From contig PUFA01000007.1 in NCBI GenBank assembly GCA_003508835.1, forward strand, positions 16,081,001-16,145,000: 64,000 nucleotides of DNA. The letters are read 5' to 3'. The notes beneath the pieces were generated by a model that saw only the letters and a list, made by a program, of their open reading frames with translations, did not search any database and had not been told where the DNA came from. Position numbers and translations under genes: made by a program. This stretch comes from Eonycteris spelaea (taxonomy: Eukaryota; Chordata; Mammalia; Chiroptera; Pteropodidae). This document shows, in pieces, positions 60,526 to 64,000 of this stretch. Each line of letters starts with the position of its first letter. Position 1 is the stretch's first letter.

Positions 60526-60995
60526 ACCAATTCCCCATGGGTAACAGTGGGTTCAGAGCTTACTCAATCTCCAATATCTTTGTCCTCTTTGCTAACAGAA
60601 GCCGATGTTACCTGGCCCAGCAATGTGCATAACTAATAGACTATATTCCCGACTATTCCTTATGTCTAGACATTGCTAATGAAAGGAACCTAGCAGTGAT
60701 TAATTGGCTGAACTTGCCTGAAACTCTTGAAGTGTAGTGACTCATTTGGGAAGCATGCGTGAATTCTTCTGCTTTACCTTCTTCATCTTGTCAGGAATAT
60801 GATTGTCACGGCTGTAGTTCCAGTGCCTTTTTATTAGCGTGTGAGCACAATGGAGACGCGGTCCAACTCTAAGGAAGGCAGATGAGACAAATAGGAAGCC
60901 TGATTCCTTGATGATCATTTATGTGGTCGAATGTCTACTCTTCTTAATGTTAAATGAAAAAGAAAATCAATGTTATTTTGTTTATGCCTCTGTGA
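60526..60995 (+). mobile_element. LTR-like repeat, probably MaLR type
   Basis: ATGATTGTCACGGCTGTAGT at 60,799, GAGCACAATGGAGACGCGGT near 60,843, AGGAAGCCTGATTCCTTGAT at 60,893 and a GACTTGGAATGTCTG end near 60,992 keep the order of an old mammalian LTR-type repeat. The left half is poorly matched. The 66-codon open frame at 60,436-60,636 overlaps it and begins at a TTG, so it is not a gene. Confidence 0.4.
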
Positions 60996-61379
60996 CTTGG
61001 AATGTCTGTATTAACTAAAAAAAAGTACCTTACTGATACATCCTGTAGTCCTCCTAAAGGCAATTTATTTTTCTTTTACCAGCTCTATATCTTAGGTTCA
61101 GGAGGTAGAGCTGGTACCCTTTTTCAGCCACATTTCCAATTCCAGATCACTACTATTCTTCTTTGCTGCTCAGTTGAGAGTCACAGCATCTTCTCATTGA
61201 CATTTGCTAGCCTCCTGGTCACGGTGTCTTTTTTATTCAAGACTATTTGTCCCACTTATATTCTTCTTTTCTCCTCTCTGTCATGATTCTCAGTGACTTC
61301 CATATCTACAGATAAAATACCAACCATCCAACCTCACAGCTATGTGATGTGCTCTTTCTATTGACTTTTTGGGATGCAG
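60996..61379. other. No feature recognised
   Basis: Unassigned pyrimidine-rich DNA. A 94-codon open frame (61,002-61,286) has no domain. Confidence 0.5.
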
Positions 61380-61749
61380 CGGTTTTTAAGTTTGTGTAAA
61401 ATATTAATCTAAAATGTACTACGTTAATCATGTTTAAGTGCACAGTTTAGTGTCATTAAGTGTTAATATTAACACTACTGAGCAACCATCATCACCATCC
61501 ATCTCCAGAATGCTTTTATATTCCTAAACTGACATTCTGTCCCCATTATATAATAACTCCTTCCAGTGCAATGTCCCTGCAACCACCATTCTACTTTATG
61601 TGTCTATGAATTTGACAAAACTGTAAGTGGAATCATATGGTATTGTCCTTTATGACTGATGTTTCATTTTATATAATGGTTTCAAAGTTCATTCATGTTG
61701 TAGCAAGGGTCAAAATTTCCTTTCTTTTGCAGGAATAATAATATTCCAT

Positions 61750-61782
<33 letters not shown>

Positions 61783-62400
61783 ACACATACGTATGTATAC
61801 GTACATACCACATCTTGTTTAATCATTCATCTTTTGACAGATACTTGAGTCACTTCCACCTTTGACAACCATGAATAATGCTATTATGAATGGCGTACAA
61901 ATATCTGTTAGAGTCCTGGATTTTGATTCTTTTGGGAATCAGAAGTGGCATTCTGGATCCTATGGTAATTCTATTTTTCATTTTTGAAGAATTGTCATAT
62001 GTTTTCCTAACATTTTATATTGCTACCAATAGTTCGCAAAAGTTCCTGTTTCTCTACATCTTCTTCAACACTTTTTATTAGTTTTTTTAAATATATTCTG
62101 GATATTAACCCCTCATCAGATGTATGATTTGCAAATATTTTCTCCCATCTCATGTGTTGTCTTTTCACTCTGTTGATGGTGTCCTTTGATGTACACAGGT
62201 GTTAAATGTTGATGTAGAATTTATCTTTTTTTTTTCTTTTGTCGCCTGTGCTTTTGGTTTCATATACAAGAAATTATTGCCATATCCAATGTCATGACAT
62301 TTCCCACATTTTATTTTAAGAGTTTTACGGTTTTAGCTCTTGGGTTTGGATCTTTGATCAAGTTTGAATTAATTTTTGTATATTGTCTCAAGGCAAGGCT
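61380..62400 (-). mobile_element. L1M 3' UTR and ORF2 end, antisense
   Basis: Antisense 3' UTR at 61,390-61,620 includes CATCACCATCCATCTCCAGA at 61,489. ORF2 C-terminal DNA runs through TCATTCATGTTGTAGCAAGG at 61,690, ATATTCTGGATATTAACCCC at 62,092 and AGTTTGAATTAATTTTTGTA at 62,361. It is interrupted by a TG microsatellite at 61,752-61,780. The following DNA to about 63,290 belongs to the opposite end of L1. Confidence 0.85.
61752..61780. repeat. (TG)14 microsatellite with AC/TACG tail
   Basis: About 14 TG units are followed by ACACACATACGTATGTATAC, a partly self-complementary tail. It lies within the antisense L1. Confidence 0.95.
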
Positions 62401-62679
62401 GTGTTTCTACAGGGCTGGTTTCTGAAGATTGATTTTGTTCTTCTGAATGGGCCATGTTTCCTTGTTTCTTGTCTGCCTTATAATCTTTTTCAGAAAATTG
62501 AGCATTTGAAATAATGGCCACTTCTCCCAGTCTTTTTCAGACTGACTTCTTGCTGGAGAAAATCTTCACTAATCAATGTTTTAAAGGCTTAAGATCTCGG
62601 GCTTTCTCTGGGTGTGTGCATGCGTGTGTGTGTACATGTTTGCACACCTTTGTGCATGCATGTCTTGTGTTTATATATC

Positions 62680-62714
<35 letters not shown>

Positions 62715-63290
62715 CCCAATCCTTCTTTACAAAAAGCTGAATTAAAATGTCTTAATTGCCCGAGGTGTCTTCCTCCTCTTTCTTCTTGGACTTTAGATAT
62801 TCTACTGTATTTCTCTGACTCTAATCACTTACCCCCAAATGTGCATGAGTCTGAAGTTTTCATCAGCCCCGGTGCCTGTCCCTGCCTCTGGAGCTCCTAC
62901 CTTGAGATTCAAGCCATTGTACCATTCCGATGTGAGCGCTGAGTTAGGCCATGTGGAAACCAATCTTTTGGGCAGTCTACAGACAGGTCTGAACATTGCA
63001 AACAATTTCCATTCTTTTCCCGAGTGAGGAAATTGGGAATTGGGCTGCTTCCTCCCAACCTCACTGCACCCTGTGAGGGAGGGAATGGGACAGGGGCCAT
63101 CAAAACACCACAAAGTTTTTTGAGCATGCATTTTTTTTTTTTCGATGAAACAAGTGTTTGGTTGCTGCAGATCCTTGACTAGTTTCCAGAACTCCCACAA
63201 AGCTGCATTAGTCAGTCTGTAGTTGTTACCTTAATGATTCCATGACTGAATGAGGCCTGGAGCTCCCTAGTCCACTGTCTTGCTAACCAC
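62401..63290 (-). mobile_element. L1M 5' region, antisense, joined to the 3' part
   Basis: At about 62,435 the sequence (TGAATGGGCCATGTTTCCTT) jumps to DNA found near the 5' side of L1M elements, in the same antisense orientation as the 3' part. Most of ORF2 is missing at the junction near 62,400. The part from 62,750 to 63,290 is GC-richer and resembles an L1 5' UTR in antisense, with less support. Long open frames here (142 codons at 62,514-62,942; 123 on the minus strand) run through this repeat and a TG tract, so I do not treat them as genes. Confidence 0.55.
62681..62713. repeat. (TG)16 microsatellite
   Basis: Perfect TG run, preceded by shorter TG/CATG-rich sequence from 62,610. It lies in the antisense L1 5' region. 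Confidence 0.95.
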
Positions 63291-63639
63291 CTCGCCACTG
63301 GCTTTTATATCCACTTCACCTCATTCACTGTCTACTTAATCACAACCTTGATTTTGTTATCATCAGACTACTCCTGATATTTCGAATGAAAAATTTTATT
63401 TCAGACACACCTTTCCTACAATTCCAGTTCTTGCGTTCAATTTCTCCAACTCTTAATTTCTCATTGAGACCTTTAAAATAATGCGTTTTCTCTCAACTGG
63501 TTCCTCTGTGATCCTCATTCAGCTTTTCTCACGGTACTTCACAATTTTTCAAGGTCTTTGCTCTTGGGAGTTTATATACCTAGCAAAACTAAAAGTTGTT
63601 CAATTTTTCTTTAATATTTCTTCTTAGATTTAAAACTTA
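63291..63639. other. No feature clearly recognised
   Basis: Pyrimidine-rich DNA that could be upstream L2 sequence belonging to the tail that follows, but I cannot show it. Confidence 0.4.
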
Positions 63640-63716
63640 AAATGAGAGCACATGCTAAATCTAAATATTACATGTGCCTAGAGTTGCACTCAATAAATAT
63701 TTGATGAACAAAAAAA
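63640..63716 (+). mobile_element. L2 3' tail fragment
   Basis: GTGCCTAGAGTTGCACTCAA at 63,674 followed by TAAATATTTGATGAAC is the L2 3' end with its characteristic AATAAATATTTG-type tail. Confidence 0.6.
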
Positions 63717-64000
63717 TTGATAAGCTTATAATAAAATTGCTGAGGTGCTATGCACACTTTGGAGACTCAAAAATATCAATAATATGAAAAATAAGACTCA
63801 GTTTTTCCCTGAGAAAATGACATTCGGATAACCAGAAAAAATATTTGCCATGGCAATATCTATGTGATATCCATCCACAGAAAACACATATTGAGGAAAA
63901 TTAAAAAGTCTATCTAATCCGTAAAGATATTTGAGTCTTTTTATTTTGTTTAGGGGTTGTTTCCTTTCCTGGAGAGAGATGATTCAGAAAGAGAGGTGGA
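63717..64000. other. No feature recognised
   Basis: AT-rich DNA to the end of the window, with nothing I can support. Confidence 0.5.

Noticed and set aside
60436..60636. 66-codon open frame with a hydrophobic N-terminus resembling a secreted peptide
   Set aside because: It needs a TTG start and overlaps an LTR-like repeat. No gene structure supports it.
62514..62942. Longest open frame in the window (142 codons, plus strand)
   Set aside because: It runs through antisense L1 5'-region DNA and a TG microsatellite that yields Val-Cys repeats. It has no splice or promoter context and no domain.
1..64000. CRISPR arrays, tRNA or rRNA genes, operons
   Set aside because: None are seen. The repeats are microsatellites and transposons, and the DNA is of vertebrate nuclear type.

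Overview
This window looks like gene-poor nuclear DNA of a placental mammal. It is AT-rich, has no bacterial-style gene packing, and its longest open frames (up to 142 codons) fall on repeats or low-complexity DNA. What can be recognised is an old mammalian repeat landscape: decayed L1 of the L1M age class, L2, MIR, MaLR/ERVL-type LTRs, an ERV pol relic and hAT-type DNA transposons. I recognise no Alu, B1/B2, carnivore tRNA-Lys SINE, ruminant or equine SINE, so the species cannot be pinned down. Family names rest on memory of consensus sequences, not on a database search.

Layout. 0-3.3 kb is a long antisense L1 broken by an unidentified 283-bp insertion with an 11-bp target duplication, two compound microsatellites and a striking local inversion flanked by inverted duplications (1,015-1,206). 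3.8-4.6 kb is an LTR. 7.2-10.3 kb holds a plus-strand L1 lacking most of ORF2. 13-16 kb holds MIRs and a possible short exon; 17.2-17.5 kb a repeat of unresolved family; 19.0-19.9 kb L1 (minus); 20.3-20.9 kb an LTR-like repeat; 22.5-23.8 kb L1 (plus, ORF2-deleted). 23.9-24.7 kb is L2; 25.7-26.5 kb L1 (minus); 29.2-29.9 kb an antisense LTR; 32.8-33.2 kb MIR; 34.6-35.8 kb a long antisense L2. 36.06-36.36 kb is a small CpG-bearing non-repeat block; 36.5-37.2 kb L1; 37.67-37.81 kb a 139-bp polypyrimidine microsatellite. 40.3-40.8 kb is L1 (minus), 40.8-43.5 kb an endogenous retrovirus relic with reverse transcriptase and RNase H remnants, 44.0-44.8 kb L1. 47.45-47.67 kb is a hAT MITE, 49.9-50.3 kb a MIR pair, 52.1-52.7 kb L2 and MIR, 55.1-55.7 kb L1 (minus). 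58.95-59.34 kb is a MaLR LTR, 59.9-60.1 kb a hAT MITE, 60.5-61.0 kb an LTR, 61.4-63.3 kb L1 (minus, ORF2-deleted) and 63.6-63.7 kb an L2 tail.

Genes. No complete gene is visible. The best coding candidate is one internal exon at 57,482-57,701 (+): strong acceptor, strong donor, 220 bp open in one frame, no repeat match that I recognise. Two weaker exon-like segments lie on the same strand at 14,369-14,451 and 16,587-16,694. If real, the window would be mostly intron of a plus-strand gene; otherwise it is intergenic.

I found no new multi-gene system. The most unusual signal is the inversion with flanking inverted duplications at about 1.0-1.2 kb, best explained by template switching during replication.
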